Shown: positions 24,626 to 33,896, counted from the first letter of the stretch. The stretch is 64,000 bases of DNA from Pseudomonas cremoricolorata DSM 17059 = NBRC 16634 (GCF_000425745.1 NZ_AUEA01000015.1:45099-109098); one strand, 5' to 3'. Program-made: numbers and translations. The notes: generated by a model not told the origin, from the sequence alone.

Positions 24626-25849
24626 ATGAAGTTTGTTGACGAAGTATCCATTCGGGTCAAAGCCGGTGACGGCGGCAACGGTTGCATGAGCTTCCGTCGC
24701 GAGAAGTTCATCGAGAACGGCGGTCCCAACGGTGGCGACGGCGGTGATGGTGGTTCGGTGTACATGGTCGCCGACGAAAACCTCAACACCCTGGTCGACT
24801 ACCGCTACACCCGCCACCACGAGGCCCAGCGCGGCGCCAACGGCGGCAGCACCGATTGCACCGGCAAGAAAGGCGAAGACCTGTTCCTGCGCGTGCCGGT
24901 CGGCACTACGGTGATCGACGCCACCACCCAGGAAGTCATCGGTGACCTGATCAAGCCCGGTCAGAAACTGATGGTCGCCCAGGGCGGCTGGCACGGCCTG
25001 GGCAACACCCGCTTCAAGTCCAGCACCAACCGTGCGCCGCGCCAGACCACGCCCGGCAAGCCCGGCGATCAGCGCGACCTGAAGATGGAAATGAAAGTGC
25101 TCGCCGACGTCGGCCTGCTCGGCCTGCCCAACGCCGGCAAGAGCACCTTCATCCGCTCGGTCTCGGCCGCCAAGCCGAAAGTTGCCGATTACCCGTTCAC
25201 CACCCTGGTGCCGAACCTGGGTGTGGTCAGCGTCGACCGCTGGAAGAGCTTCGTCATCGCCGACATCCCCGGCCTGATCGAAGGCGCCTCCGATGGTGCC
25301 GGCCTGGGTATTCGCTTCCTCAAGCACCTGGCGCGTACCCGCGTGCTGCTGCACCTGGTGGACATGGCGCCACTGGATGAAAGCAGCCCGGCCGATGCCG
25401 CCGAAGTGATCGTCAACGAGCTGACCCGCTTCAGCCCGTCGCTGGCCGAGCGTGAGCGCTGGCTGGTGCTGAACAAGGCCGACATGGTCATGGACGACGA
25501 GCGCGATGAACGCGTCAAGGAAGTGGTCGAGCGTCTGCAGTGGGAAGGCCCGGTCTACGTGATTTCGGCGATCTCCAAGCAGGGCACCGAGAAGCTCAGC
25601 CACGACCTGATGCGTTACCTCGAAGACCGCGCTGATCGCCTGGCCAACGACCCGGTGTTCGCAGCCGAACTCGCCGAGCTCGACCAGCGCATCGAAGACG
25701 AGGCGCGCGCCCAGTTGCAAGCCCTGGACGACGCCCGCACCTTGCGCCGCACCGGCGTCAAGAGCGTGCACGACATCGGCGACGACGATGACTGGGATGA
25801 CTTCGAAGACGACGAAGACGGCCCGGAAATCATTTACGTGCGCGACTGA
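24626..25849 (+). CDS. obgE: GTPase Obg/CgtA
   Basis: This 407-residue essential GTPase acts in late 50S assembly and in the stringent response. The Obg fold with Gly-rich loops comes first (about 1-158: GDGGNGCMSFRREKF, GGPNGGDGGDGG), then the G domain (about 160-330) with G1 GLPNAGKST, switch YPFTTLVPNLG, G3 DIPGLIEGASDGAG and G4 NKAD. The C-terminal tail is very acidic (DIGDDDDWDDFEDDEDG), as in other gamma-proteobacterial ObgE. A GAGAGGCGG site precedes the ATG. Confidence 0.98.
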   Translation: MKFVDEVSIRVKAGDGGNGCMSFRREKFIENGGPNGGDGGDGGSVYMVADENLNTLVDYRYTRHHEAQRGANGGSTDCTGKKGEDLFLRVPVGTTVIDATTQEVIGDLIKPGQKLMVAQGGWHGLGNTRFKSSTNRAPRQTTPGKPGDQRDLKMEMKVLADVGLLGLPNAGKSTFIRSVSAAKPKVADYPFTTLVPNLGVVSVDRWKSFVIADIPGLIEGASDGAGLGIRFLKHLARTRVLLHLVDMAPLDESSPADAAEVIVNELTRFSPSLAERERWLVLNKADMVMDDERDERVKEVVERLQWEGPVYVISAISKQGTEKLSHDLMRYLEDRADRLANDPVFAAELAELDQRIEDEARAQLQALDDARTLRRTGVKSVHDIGDDDDWDDFEDDEDGPEIIYVRD

Positions 25850-25877
25850 TTGGTTGCAGCAAGTTGCAGTACACTGG

Positions 25878-25902
25878 ACGCCGCTCAATCGAGCGGCGTT
25901 TT
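25878..25902 (+). terminator. obgE intrinsic terminator
   Basis: ACGCCGCTC, loop AATC, GAGCGGCGT and TTT, about 30 nt after the obgE stop codon. Confidence 0.9.
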
Positions 25903-25953
25903 AGTATCCACATATCAACGCTATCTACAGATTCGACATAGGTTGGAAAGAAG

Positions 25954-27072
25954 ATGCGAAGCAAGGTGACGGGCGCGCAGCGCTGGGTCGTGAAGATCGG
26001 CAGTGCCCTGCTGACAGCCGACGGCAAAGGGCTGGACCGCGGTGCCATGGCGGTCTGGGTCGAGCAGATGGTGGCATTGCGTGAAGCGGGCGTGGAACTG
26101 GTGCTGGTCTCGTCCGGGGCAGTCGCCGCCGGCATGAGCCAACTGGGCTGGACCACCCGACCGAGCGCGATGAACGAGCTGCAGGCCGCCGCCGCCCTGG
26201 GCCAGATGCGCCTGGTGCAGGCCTGGGAGTCGAGCTTCGGTGAGCACGGCAAGCACACCGCGCAGATTCTGCTGACCCACGATGACCTGTCCGACCGCAA
26301 GCGCTACCTCAACGCGCGCAGCACCTTGCGCACCCTGGTCGACCTCGGCGTGGTGCCGGTGATCAACGAAAACGACACGGTGGTCACCGACGAGATTCGC
26401 TTCGGCGACAACGACACCTTGGCCGCGCTGGTGGCCAACCTGGTGGAAGCCGACCTGTTGGTGATCCTCACCGACCGCGACGGCATGTTCGATGCCGACC
26501 CGCGCAACAACCCCGAAGCCTCGCTGATCTACGAAGCCCGTGCCGATGATCCGAGCCTGGATGCCGTCGCCGGTGGCACTGGCGGCGCCCTGGGCCGTGG
26601 CGGCATGCAGACCAAGCTGCGCGCCGCGCGCCTGGCAGCCCGCTCCGGCGCCCACACCATCATCATCGGCGGGCGCATCGAGCGCGTGCTCGATCGGCTC
26701 AAGGCCGGTGAGCGCCTCGGCACCTTGCTCTCGCCCGAACGCGGAATGCTCGCGGCGCGTAAGCAATGGCTGGCCGGGCACTTGCAGACCCGCGGCACCC
26801 TGGTGCTCGACGCCGGCGCCGTGCAGGCGCTGAAGGCGGCGCACAAGAGCCTGCTGCCGGTTGGCGTGAAGACCGTACAGGGCAGTTTCCGCCGCGGTGA
26901 AATGGTCATCTGCGTCGACCTCGATGGTCGTGAAGTGGCCCGGGGTCTTGCCAACTACAGTGCGCTGGAAGCGCAGAAAATCATCGGCCAGCCGTCCGAC
27001 GCCATCGAGGCCATCCTCGGTTACAGCGCCGAGCCCGAGCTGGTCCATCGCGACAACCTGGTTCTGGTTTGA
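25954..27072 (+). CDS. proB: glutamate 5-kinase
   Basis: The 372-residue enzyme phosphorylates glutamate, the first step of proline synthesis. The amino-acid-kinase domain (about 1-260) has WVVKIGSALLTADGKG, VSSGAVAAGMSQLGW, the NENDTVVTDEIRFGDNDTLAA active-site segment and GRGGMQTKLRAARLAARSG. The PUA domain (about 285-365) includes RGTLVLDAGAVQAL. Length agrees with E. coli ProB (367). The partner proA is not adjacent, which is normal for Pseudomonas. creA follows 10 bp downstream and is likely co-transcribed. Confidence 0.97.
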   Translation: MRSKVTGAQRWVVKIGSALLTADGKGLDRGAMAVWVEQMVALREAGVELVLVSSGAVAAGMSQLGWTTRPSAMNELQAAAALGQMRLVQAWESSFGEHGKHTAQILLTHDDLSDRKRYLNARSTLRTLVDLGVVPVINENDTVVTDEIRFGDNDTLAALVANLVEADLLVILTDRDGMFDADPRNNPEASLIYEARADDPSLDAVAGGTGGALGRGGMQTKLRAARLAARSGAHTIIIGGRIERVLDRLKAGERLGTLLSPERGMLAARKQWLAGHLQTRGTLVLDAGAVQALKAAHKSLLPVGVKTVQGSFRRGEMVICVDLDGREVARGLANYSALEAQKIIGQPSDAIEAILGYSAEPELVHRDNLVLV

Positions 27073-27082
27073 GGAATTTGCC

Positions 27083-27538
27083 GTGCTGAAACGGATGCTC
27101 GCTGTTGTTGCCCTGGCTACACCGCTGCTGGCCGGCGCCGAGGAAATCGGCAATGTGTCGACGGTGTTCAAGTTCGTCGGCCCGAATGACCGCATCGTCG
27201 TCGAAGCCTTCGACGATCCCAAGGTCGAAGGCGTGACCTGCTACCTGTCGCGGGCCAAGACCGGCGGCCTCAAAGGTGGCCTGGGCCTGGCCGAAGATCG
27301 CGCCGAAGCCTCGATCGCCTGCCGCCAGGTCGGTGCGATCAGTTTCAAGGGCGACCTGAAGGACGGCGAAAGCGTGTTCAAGGAACGCACCTCGCTGGTG
27401 TTCAAGACCATGCAGGTGGTGCGCTTCTTCGACAAGAAGCGCAACACCCTGGTCTACCTGGTGTACAGCGACCGCGTCATCGAAGGCAGCCCACAGAATG
27501 CCGTGACGGCGATTCCGATTCTGCCTTGGGTGCAGTGA
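27083..27538 (+). CDS. creA: CreA-family periplasmic protein
   Basis: This encodes 151 residues with a signal peptide (LKRMLAVVALATPLLAGAEE) and the CreA family body: IGNVSTVFKFVGPNDRIVVEAFDDP, VEGVTCYLSRAKTGG, IACRQVG and LVYLVYSDRVIEGSPQNA. Two cysteines may form a disulfide in the periplasm. Function is unknown. The GTG at 27083 is taken as start because GAGGAA sits 6 nt before it; an ATG four codons on would cut the signal peptide. Confidence 0.9.
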   Translation: MLKRMLAVVALATPLLAGAEEIGNVSTVFKFVGPNDRIVVEAFDDPKVEGVTCYLSRAKTGGLKGGLGLAEDRAEASIACRQVGAISFKGDLKDGESVFKERTSLVFKTMQVVRFFDKKRNTLVYLVYSDRVIEGSPQNAVTAIPILPWVQ

Positions 27539-27549
27539 TGTCCATCATC

Positions 27550-27579
27550 GGGGTGCAGCTCAACTGTGAGCTGCACCCC
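27550..27579. terminator. strong hairpin between convergent creA and mksB
   Basis: A perfect 13-bp stem (GGGGTGCAGCTCA / TGAGCTGCACCCC) with a 4-nt loop fills the 54-bp gap between the two stop codons. No T tract follows on either strand; it probably stops or insulates both transcripts. Confidence 0.65.
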
Positions 27580-27592
27580 AGGCATTGAACGC

Positions 27593-30400
27593 TCACGCCG
27601 CGCCAGCCTCTCCCTCCTCCAGCCGGCTGATGAACTTCCAGTCCGACTCATCGATATAGATCCCGTTCGGCCCGCTGCCGCCTTCCAGGTCGATGGCTAC
27701 GTGGGCCGATACCTGTGGCTTGACGCTCGCCAGGATCGGCACGAAGCCCAGTTGCTGGCTGGTTTCCAGCAAGGCGGTCTGGTTGCGTTCGTCGATGTCG
27801 GCGGCTTCGTCGAGGTAGTAGGGCAGGCGAATGCGTCCGGCCAGGTCGCGGTCCATCAGGTGCAGCAACAGGTACATGTTGGTCAGCGCCTTGATGGTCA
27901 TGGTGGTGCCGTTGGACGCGGCGCCGTCGATGTCGGCGTGGATCACCGGCTGGCCGTTGATCTTGGTGATCTCGAAGGCCAGTTCGAACAGCTCTTTCAA
28001 GCCCAACTGGTTGTGGTTGGCCGCCACCAGCCGCGCCAGGTATTCCTTGGCCTCTTCGTTCTTCTGGTCCTGCTCGACGCTGTGGGTCAGGTCGAACACC
28101 GACAGCGTTTCACCTTCCTCGTACTTGCCGGCGCTATGGATGATCTGGTCGATGTGCCGCAGCGCTTCCTTGTTCGGCGCCAGCACCACGCGGAAGCTCT
28201 CCAGGTTCGACACCTGGCGCTTGTTGATCTCGCGGTTGAACAACGCCAACTGGTGTTCGAGGCTGTCGTAGTCGCTGCGGATGTTGCGCAGGGTGCGGGC
28301 GATGTCGGTGACGGCCGCGCGGCGCGCCTTGGCCAGGGTCAGGGCCTCTTCGCTGCGGTGCGAATAGGCGTTGATCAGCAGGTGCAGGCGGCGCTCGATG
28401 TCATCTTCGTTGTCGAACTTGGCCACGCCCTTGAGGCGCACCTGGGCGTACAGCGCCTCGATCTGGTTGTCGACCCGCTGCAAGGCCTGCCAGCTGTCCT
28501 GGTAGTCGTTGAGCAGCGGCAGCAGGTTGTCCATCGAGTCGTCCACCACCTCCATGAACGGCGTACCGGCCGGCAGGTCGCTGGGTAGCAGTTGGCGGCG
28601 GCGCAGGGCGTCGTCGAGGGTGCGTTGCTTGGACTCGATATCGGACAACTGCCGGCCGACCAATTGCAGCTTGGCCGACAACTGCTGGACGCGCTCGGTG
28701 AAGGCGTCGCTGGAGCGCTTGAGCTCGTCCTGGGCCGCTTCCAGTTGTGCCAGCTGTTCGAGTTTCTCGGCCTCTTCAACGCACAGGGTCTGGCTGCGGC
28801 GGTAGTCTTCCAGCGCTTTCTGCGCGTCGAGTACCTGTTGGTACAGCGCCTCGGTCTGGGCCTTGCTGGCGTTGCGGTCGACGGCGACCGACTGCTGGGT
28901 CTTGAGCTGCTTGAGCTCTTTGTCGAGGCGATCCTTCTGCTCGCGCAGGGCGGCGCGGTCGGCCAGCGCCTGCAACGCCGGTGGGTCGATGTGCGAGAGG
29001 TCGATGGCCAGGCCCGGCACTTCGAAGCGCTCGCCATTGAAGCCATCGAGCAGGGCTTCGAGGGATTTGACCCACAGCCCGTCGTCGTCCAGTGCGATGC
29101 CGCGCTCGCCCAGCGGCAAGCTGAACAGTGCGCCGTTGAACAGGCGCATCAGGCGCTCGACATCGGCCTGGGAAAACTCCTCGCGCAGCTTGGCGTAGCT
29201 ATTGTTGTCGGCGTGGTCGAGCTGCTGGCGCACGCTCTTGAGGCGCTGTTCGAGGTCGCGCAGGCGCTCGTCGAGGTCTTCGGCGCTGAACTGACGCGAT
29301 TGCGCCAGGGCGCCGGCCAGTTCGTCGTGGGCATCCTTGGCCGCCAGCAGTTGCTGCTCGAGCACTTTCACATCGTCGATCAGGGCGAAGCGATTCTTCA
29401 GCACCGCCAGTTCGCCCAGCCAGCGCTGGCAGCCGGTGATTTCCCGCTCCAGGCGCATCAGCTCCTGGGTGCCGCTGCGCTGGGTGGTCTGCAGGTTGTC
29501 CTGTTCGCTGCGGTAGTGCTCGGCCTGGATCACCAGTTCTTCCTTGCGCGCCATGGCGTATTCCTGCCAGGTGCCGAGCAGGTTATCGAGCAGGGGAGAT
29601 ATCCGGTGCAGCTTGCCGCGCAGCACGTCGCGCTGGGCCACGCCGCCGGCCAGGGCCTCGATCAGCGGGCCGGCGGTGACCAGCGCGTTGTAGTCCTGCT
29701 CCATGCGCCGCACGTCGCGGAAGGCTTCCTCGCAGGCGGCGATGTAATCGACGCTGCCTGAGCGCAGGCTGTGCTCGAAAGCATCCAGGAACAACTGCTT
29801 GAGCTTGGCCGCGGTGATTTCGCGCATGTGCAGCAAGTTGATGAACAGCGCGCGGAAGGTCTTGAGGCTGTGCTCGCTGGTCGAACGTAGCGGGATCAGG
29901 GTGAGGTCGAGCGGCACCGAGGTGTGGCCGCCGACCAGCAGTCGACGCAGTTCGTCGGGTTTGAGCTCATAGGCCTTGAGGCCGTGGCGCTCGAGGTTGG
30001 CGAACAGCTCCTTCTGCCGCAGGCAGGTGTCGTCCTGCTGATAGTGGGCCAGGTCCAGCTCGCCTTTGTAGGCGAAGAACTGATGGCCGAAGCCGCCACC
30101 CGGGCCACGCCCGACCACGCCCACCACATGGCTGCCGTGGGGCAGCTTGAGTTCGCAGAGGATGTAGCTGGTGTCGCTGGCGAAGTAGAAGCGCCGCGAC
30201 TGCTCCAGGCTGTATTTGCCGAAGCTCATGTCCGACATGCGCGCCAGGATCGGGAACTGCAGCGCGTTGATCGACGCCGACTTGCCCAGGTTGTTGGCAC
30301 CGTACACCGACAGCGGGTGTTCGAGGGGGAACAGGCCAAGGCTGTAGCCGGCCGTGTTGAGCAGCGCGAAACGGCGGATACCGTAGCGTTCCTGGCTCAT
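27593..30400 (-). CDS. mksB: condensin MksB (MukB-like SMC ATPase)
   Basis: This 935-residue SMC-like protein should form a DNA-loop-extruding dimer with MksE and MksF that condenses and helps segregate the chromosome. The ATPase head is split as in SMC proteins: Walker A GANNLGKS at 34-41, and Walker B YYLDEAADID near residue 880 followed by PILASVKPQVSAHVAIDL. Between them are long coiled coils (about 260-420 and 500-760) rich in Glu/Gln/Leu. It is far shorter than MukB (about 1486), the size of P. aeruginosa MksB. Its ATG overlaps the mksE stop codon (ATGA), so the two are translated together. No mksG nuclease gene (Wadjet type) is adjacent. Confidence 0.93.
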   Translation of the reverse strand: MSQERYGIRRFALLNTAGYSLGLFPLEHPLSVYGANNLGKSASINALQFPILARMSDMSFGKYSLEQSRRFYFASDTSYILCELKLPHGSHVVGVVGRGPGGGFGHQFFAYKGELDLAHYQQDDTCLRQKELFANLERHGLKAYELKPDELRRLLVGGHTSVPLDLTLIPLRSTSEHSLKTFRALFINLLHMREITAAKLKQLFLDAFEHSLRSGSVDYIAACEEAFRDVRRMEQDYNALVTAGPLIEALAGGVAQRDVLRGKLHRISPLLDNLLGTWQEYAMARKEELVIQAEHYRSEQDNLQTTQRSGTQELMRLEREITGCQRWLGELAVLKNRFALIDDVKVLEQQLLAAKDAHDELAGALAQSRQFSAEDLDERLRDLEQRLKSVRQQLDHADNNSYAKLREEFSQADVERLMRLFNGALFSLPLGERGIALDDDGLWVKSLEALLDGFNGERFEVPGLAIDLSHIDPPALQALADRAALREQKDRLDKELKQLKTQQSVAVDRNASKAQTEALYQQVLDAQKALEDYRRSQTLCVEEAEKLEQLAQLEAAQDELKRSSDAFTERVQQLSAKLQLVGRQLSDIESKQRTLDDALRRRQLLPSDLPAGTPFMEVVDDSMDNLLPLLNDYQDSWQALQRVDNQIEALYAQVRLKGVAKFDNEDDIERRLHLLINAYSHRSEEALTLAKARRAAVTDIARTLRNIRSDYDSLEHQLALFNREINKRQVSNLESFRVVLAPNKEALRHIDQIIHSAGKYEEGETLSVFDLTHSVEQDQKNEEAKEYLARLVAANHNQLGLKELFELAFEITKINGQPVIHADIDGAASNGTTMTIKALTNMYLLLHLMDRDLAGRIRLPYYLDEAADIDERNQTALLETSQQLGFVPILASVKPQVSAHVAIDLEGGSGPNGIYIDESDWKFISRLEEGEAGAA

Positions 30401-31083
30401 GCGTCGATCTCCTGTTGCTCATCGCGAATGGCGCGGGCCAAGGCGGCTGCTTCGTCTTCTTCTTCTTCTTCATCCACCGAGGCGGCGTCGTCATCCGGCG
30501 CTTCTTCTGCCAGCACCGGAGTCGGCAAGGGCAGGGCGCTGTGCAGCGTGGCGGCCAGGTCGCGGTCCTGCTGCACCGACAGGCACACATCGAGGAAGCG
30601 GTGCATGGGCGGCAGGAAGCGGTACACGCCACCTTCCTCGTGGGCGAAGCCCAGTTGCGTCATCCGCCGCAGGATCTTTTCTTCCAGCTCTTCGACGCTC
30701 TGCACTTCGGCCTGCAGGAACAGGTCACGGTACTTGTCGAGCAGCGAGGGCAGTTCGTCGCGGCCCAGGCTGCCGCCGTCGAGCACCGCCATCGGGTCGC
30801 GGCCCTGGTCAGCCAGGTGCTCGACCAGAATGAAGGTGAACAGCGACAGGCGCTGGGCGGTCTTGTTGACCTGCGCGGCGGCCTGCTCGGGGACGAAGTA
30901 GTAGAAGCCGCGGGTATCGCACACCAACTCGAAGCCCAAGGCTTTGAACAGCGTGCGGTACTGGTCCTGGAAGTTCGACAGTTGCGCGTACAGCTCGGGG
31001 TCGCGGCGGCTGACGTGGAAGCCTTTGAACAGCTCGCGGAAGATCGGCGCCAGCTGGGACAGTTCGGAGAGATCAAGATGCAT
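30397..31083 (-). CDS. mksE: condensin subunit MksE
   Basis: The roughly 228-residue winged-helix KITE-type subunit would bind MksF and regulate the MksB head. It starts MHLDLSELSQLAPIFREL at 31083 and ends in a Glu/Asp-rich tail (DEEEEEDEAA). The middle segment DRDLAATLHSALPLPTP and LRRMTQLGFAHEEGGVYRFLP shows the winged-helix pattern. The start at 31083 lies within the last codons of mksF; an ATG at 31116 would add 11 residues of Pro/Arg that look untranslated. The 4-bp overlap with mksB indicates coupling. Confidence 0.9.
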   Translation of the reverse strand: MHLDLSELSQLAPIFRELFKGFHVSRRDPELYAQLSNFQDQYRTLFKALGFELVCDTRGFYYFVPEQAAAQVNKTAQRLSLFTFILVEHLADQGRDPMAVLDGGSLGRDELPSLLDKYRDLFLQAEVQSVEELEEKILRRMTQLGFAHEEGGVYRFLPPMHRFLDVCLSVQQDRDLAATLHSALPLPTPVLAEEAPDDDAASVDEEEEEDEAAALARAIRDEQQEIDA

Positions 31084-32350
31084 GGGCGGAACTCGCGGTG
31101 GATTCGGGCGTGGCATCGCGGATGGAGGTCAGGGCGAAGGAGTGCAGGCTGACGCTGTGCTCGCAGGTGAGGTAATCGCGGCGCGCCAGGCGCTGGCGGG
31201 CGAAGCGCTTGTCGCGCGACAGGCGCGAGAACCAGTACAGCAGTTCATCGGTGGCGCCATTGGGCTCCTGCTCCAGCAGCCAGAGCATCAGGTCAGGCAT
31301 GGGCAGGGCGTCTTCGCAGCGCTGGAGCATTTCCTTGACCGTGCGCGGCGCCTGGGTTGCCGGGTCTTTGTCGGTCTTGTGCGCCTTGGGGAAGCGTGCA
31401 GGTTTGGGCTCGAAACGGGCCAGGGCATACACGTAGGCCTCGACCTGGCTGGCGCTGCCGAGGAAGGTGCTTTGCGGGCGGGTGAACAGCGGCATGGCGG
31501 CGTGGGGCAGGGCGTCCAGGCCCTTGCGGCGGATCACCGACAGCGCCAGCGCCGCGCCACGGGTCACGGCGTTGTGTCGACGCGCCTCTTCGCGCAGCGG
31601 CAGCAGCAGTTCGCGGGCATGGCGCAAGGTCAGCTGGGCGCTGGTCTGCATTTCCAGAATGCGCGCGTGGGTGCGCAGCAGCATGTCGTCGTCGACCAGA
31701 TGCCCCAAGCGTGCCTGTTCGCCGAGCAGGTGCAGCAGCACGCTTTCGACCTTGCGCACGCCCTGCTCGAAGGCGCCATCGGCGTTGACCAGCTGGATCA
31801 TCGGCTCGACGTACTCGTCCCAGGTCGCCAGCACTTCGGCGTAGCGCTGGCGCAGGGGAATCTGCCGGTTGCTGGTCTTGGCCCGCTCGGCCACCGCCAC
31901 CAGCGCCTGTTCGTCGTTGTCGAGTTTCTTCAGCACATCGCGCACGCGCATGTCGAGCAGGCGCAACTGGCGCGCCAGGTCGTCGCTGTCGCGGGTGTCG
32001 AAGGCGTCCTGAATGTGACCGGCCAGGCGTTCGAGGTGGCGCAGGTAGGCTTCGATCTCAAGGCACAGGCCCAGCCGGTGTTCGCGGCGCAGGTAGGCGA
32101 GGAAATCATGAATCTGCGCGTTCAGCTCGAAGCGGTTGGGGCTTTTGGCCACCGGTACCAGGATGTCCAGGCGGATCCACAGGTCGAGCAGTTGGGTGAT
32201 GTCCTGCGGGGTGCTGTCGAGCTGATGGCGGGCCAGGTGCTGGCGCAGCTCGATCAGGCTCAGGGTGCCCTGGTCGAAACGCTCGCAGAGCGGCTCGATC
32301 AGCGCCCAGTGCTCGGCGAGGGCACGCAGTACACGCTTGGGTTCGATCAT
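31073..32350 (-). CDS. mksF: condensin kleisin subunit MksF
   Basis: This roughly 425-residue kleisin bridges MksB heads. Family features are the helical N-terminal domain (MIEPKRVLRALAEHWALI, then LRQHLARHQLDSTPQDITQLLDLW), a mostly helical middle part and a C-terminal winged-helix-like region (LLYWFSRLSRDKRFARQRLA). The start at 32350 is chosen because it begins the conserved part; an ATG at 32398 is possible but would add a poorly conserved stretch. It is the first gene of mksF-E-B, divergent from the HolD-like gene (185 bp between the starts). Confidence 0.88.
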   Translation of the reverse strand: MIEPKRVLRALAEHWALIEPLCERFDQGTLSLIELRQHLARHQLDSTPQDITQLLDLWIRLDILVPVAKSPNRFELNAQIHDFLAYLRREHRLGLCLEIEAYLRHLERLAGHIQDAFDTRDSDDLARQLRLLDMRVRDVLKKLDNDEQALVAVAERAKTSNRQIPLRQRYAEVLATWDEYVEPMIQLVNADGAFEQGVRKVESVLLHLLGEQARLGHLVDDDMLLRTHARILEMQTSAQLTLRHARELLLPLREEARRHNAVTRGAALALSVIRRKGLDALPHAAMPLFTRPQSTFLGSASQVEAYVYALARFEPKPARFPKAHKTDKDPATQAPRTVKEMLQRCEDALPMPDLMLWLLEQEPNGATDELLYWFSRLSRDKRFARQRLARRDYLTCEHSVSLHSFALTSIRDATPESTASSAHAS

Positions 32351-32535
32351 TGGCGGGTCGACTCGTTGCCACACAAAAGGGGGGCGATTGTACTGCATAG
32401 CACCGGGAGGATTTCACCCCCCGAGCGCTCGCCGGGCGCGGCGGCGTCGCCAGGGCGGCTTTTCCGCTGGTCTGTTGCGGTAAATCAGCGGCAACAGCGG
32501 TAGAATGCCCGCCTGTTTTTCCCGGACGACCCGCC

Positions 32536-33327
32536 GTGCTCACCGAACCCCGCCGCCGCGCTTACCTTTCCGCCATGCAAGTGGTGCACTGGCTGCCGCG
32601 CGCCGAGCTGCCGTTCGCCGCACCCTCGCGTGCCGAGCTGCTGTTGCCACAGACGCCGCCCGAAGCGCCGTTGCCGGTAGTCGACGATACTGCCGCGATC
32701 GCTCCGGCAGCGCGGTCCGAGGCGCCGGCAGTGCGCCCTGCGCCACGCCCGAAAATCGACATTCCGCGTCCGGCCAGCTTGGCCAAACCGGCGCCAGCAG
32801 TGCTCGAAAGCCCGGAAAAACCCAGCGAGCCGCGTGCGCCGCGCGTTGCGCCACCGCGCTTTGCCTTACAACTGCTGCGCGCCGGCAACTGCCTGCTGCT
32901 GGTCGAGCTGGCCACCGGGCAGCCGTTCCAGAGCCGCGACCCGTCCTACCTGCTGCTCAAGGACATGCTGCGCGCCGCCGGCCTGCCCGACGCGCCGCAG
33001 ATCGTCGGTGAGCCGGTGCGCTGGCCGATGTTCACCCGCGGCAACATGGATCAGGGCCCGGACGCTGCGCGAGAGTTTCTCCAGGCCTTCGTCCAGGCCC
33101 GCCTGGAAGACTCGCCCAGTGTCTGCCTGTGGCTGGTTGGCCTGCCGGCGGTACGCTTCGCCGGCCAGGGCGATGAACACAGCTATTACCAACTGCTCCA
33201 GGTCGACAGCCTGGGCGCCGCCTGGGCGCTGCCGGGACTTGAACTGTTGATGGACGAGCCGCAGCGCAAGGCTGACGTCTGGAAAGCCATGCGCCAGCTG
33301 ATGGCGCGCTGGAAACCTGCGCAATGA
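32536..33327 (+). CDS. putative DNA polymerase III psi subunit (HolD-like)
   Basis: The 263-residue protein starts at a GTG. Its N-terminal part is short and conserved (MLTEPRRRAYLSAMQVVHWLPR, starting like E. coli HolD MTSRRDWQLQQLGITQWSLRR). A Pro/Ala-rich linker (about 40-100) follows, then a C-terminal domain (about 110-263: RFALQLLRAGNCLLLVELATG, LLLKDMLRAAGLPD) containing mixed helix/strand segments. Position next to rimI is the strongest argument, since holD-rimI is a conserved pair in enterics and pseudomonads (the cryptic psi subunit of P. aeruginosa was described at this position, as I recall). Similarity to E. coli psi is too low to see by eye. The stop overlaps the rimI ATG (ATGA). 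Confidence 0.6.
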   Translation: MLTEPRRRAYLSAMQVVHWLPRAELPFAAPSRAELLLPQTPPEAPLPVVDDTAAIAPAARSEAPAVRPAPRPKIDIPRPASLAKPAPAVLESPEKPSEPRAPRVAPPRFALQLLRAGNCLLLVELATGQPFQSRDPSYLLLKDMLRAAGLPDAPQIVGEPVRWPMFTRGNMDQGPDAAREFLQAFVQARLEDSPSVCLWLVGLPAVRFAGQGDEHSYYQLLQVDSLGAAWALPGLELLMDEPQRKADVWKAMRQLMARWKPAQ

Positions 33328-33776
33328 CCGACACCCTCAGTTTCCGCCGCATGACCGAGGCCGACCTCGATGCCGTACTGAAAATCGAATACGCCGCGTT
33401 CAGCCACCCCTGGACCCGCGGCATCTTCCTCGATGCGCTGAAATCCTACGAGGTATGGCTGATGTTCGACGGCCAGCAGCAGGTCGGCCATGGCGTGATC
33501 AACGTCATCATCGATGAAGCGCACCTGCTCAACATCACCGTCAAGCCCGAGAACCAGGGGCGCGGCCTGGGTTTGCGCCTGCTCGAGCAGCTCATGGCCC
33601 GGGCCTGGCAGCTCAATGGCCGCGAGTGCTTCCTCGAGGTGCGCGCCAGCAATCAGTCGGCCTATCGCCTGTACGAGCGCTTCGGCTTCAACGAGATTGG
33701 CCGACGCCGCGACTACTACCCCATGGCCGGTGGCCGCGAAGATGCTCTGGTGATGGCCTGTACGTTGTTCGAGTAG
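33324..33776 (+). CDS. rimI: ribosomal protein S18 N-acetyltransferase
   Basis: This 150-residue GNAT acetylates the N-terminal alanine of S18. The acetyl-CoA loop NQGRGLGLRLLEQLM (Q/RxxGxG/A) lies about residues 72-86. The substrate-side segment ECFLEVRASNQSAYRLYERFGF and the final YYPMAGGREDALVMA match RimI (E. coli 148 residues). The start overlaps the stop codon of the upstream HolD-like gene. Confidence 0.95.
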   Translation: MTDTLSFRRMTEADLDAVLKIEYAAFSHPWTRGIFLDALKSYEVWLMFDGQQQVGHGVINVIIDEAHLLNITVKPENQGRGLGLRLLEQLMARAWQLNGRECFLEVRASNQSAYRLYERFGFNEIGRRRDYYPMAGGREDALVMACTLFE

Positions 33777-33896
33777 CGCCGCTTTTCAGCTAGCAGGCAG
33801 GCCTGTGCGGCCTGTCACACGGCTAGACAAAACTTATTCACGTTTCGTCGGACTAATCCCGGTAACTCCTCCCTGTCTGCAAGGAATGTCTCCGAC

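Noticed and set aside
27593..32350. Wadjet-type plasmid defence system
   Set aside because: There is no MksG/JetD gene; the three genes are of the MksBEF condensin size and order.
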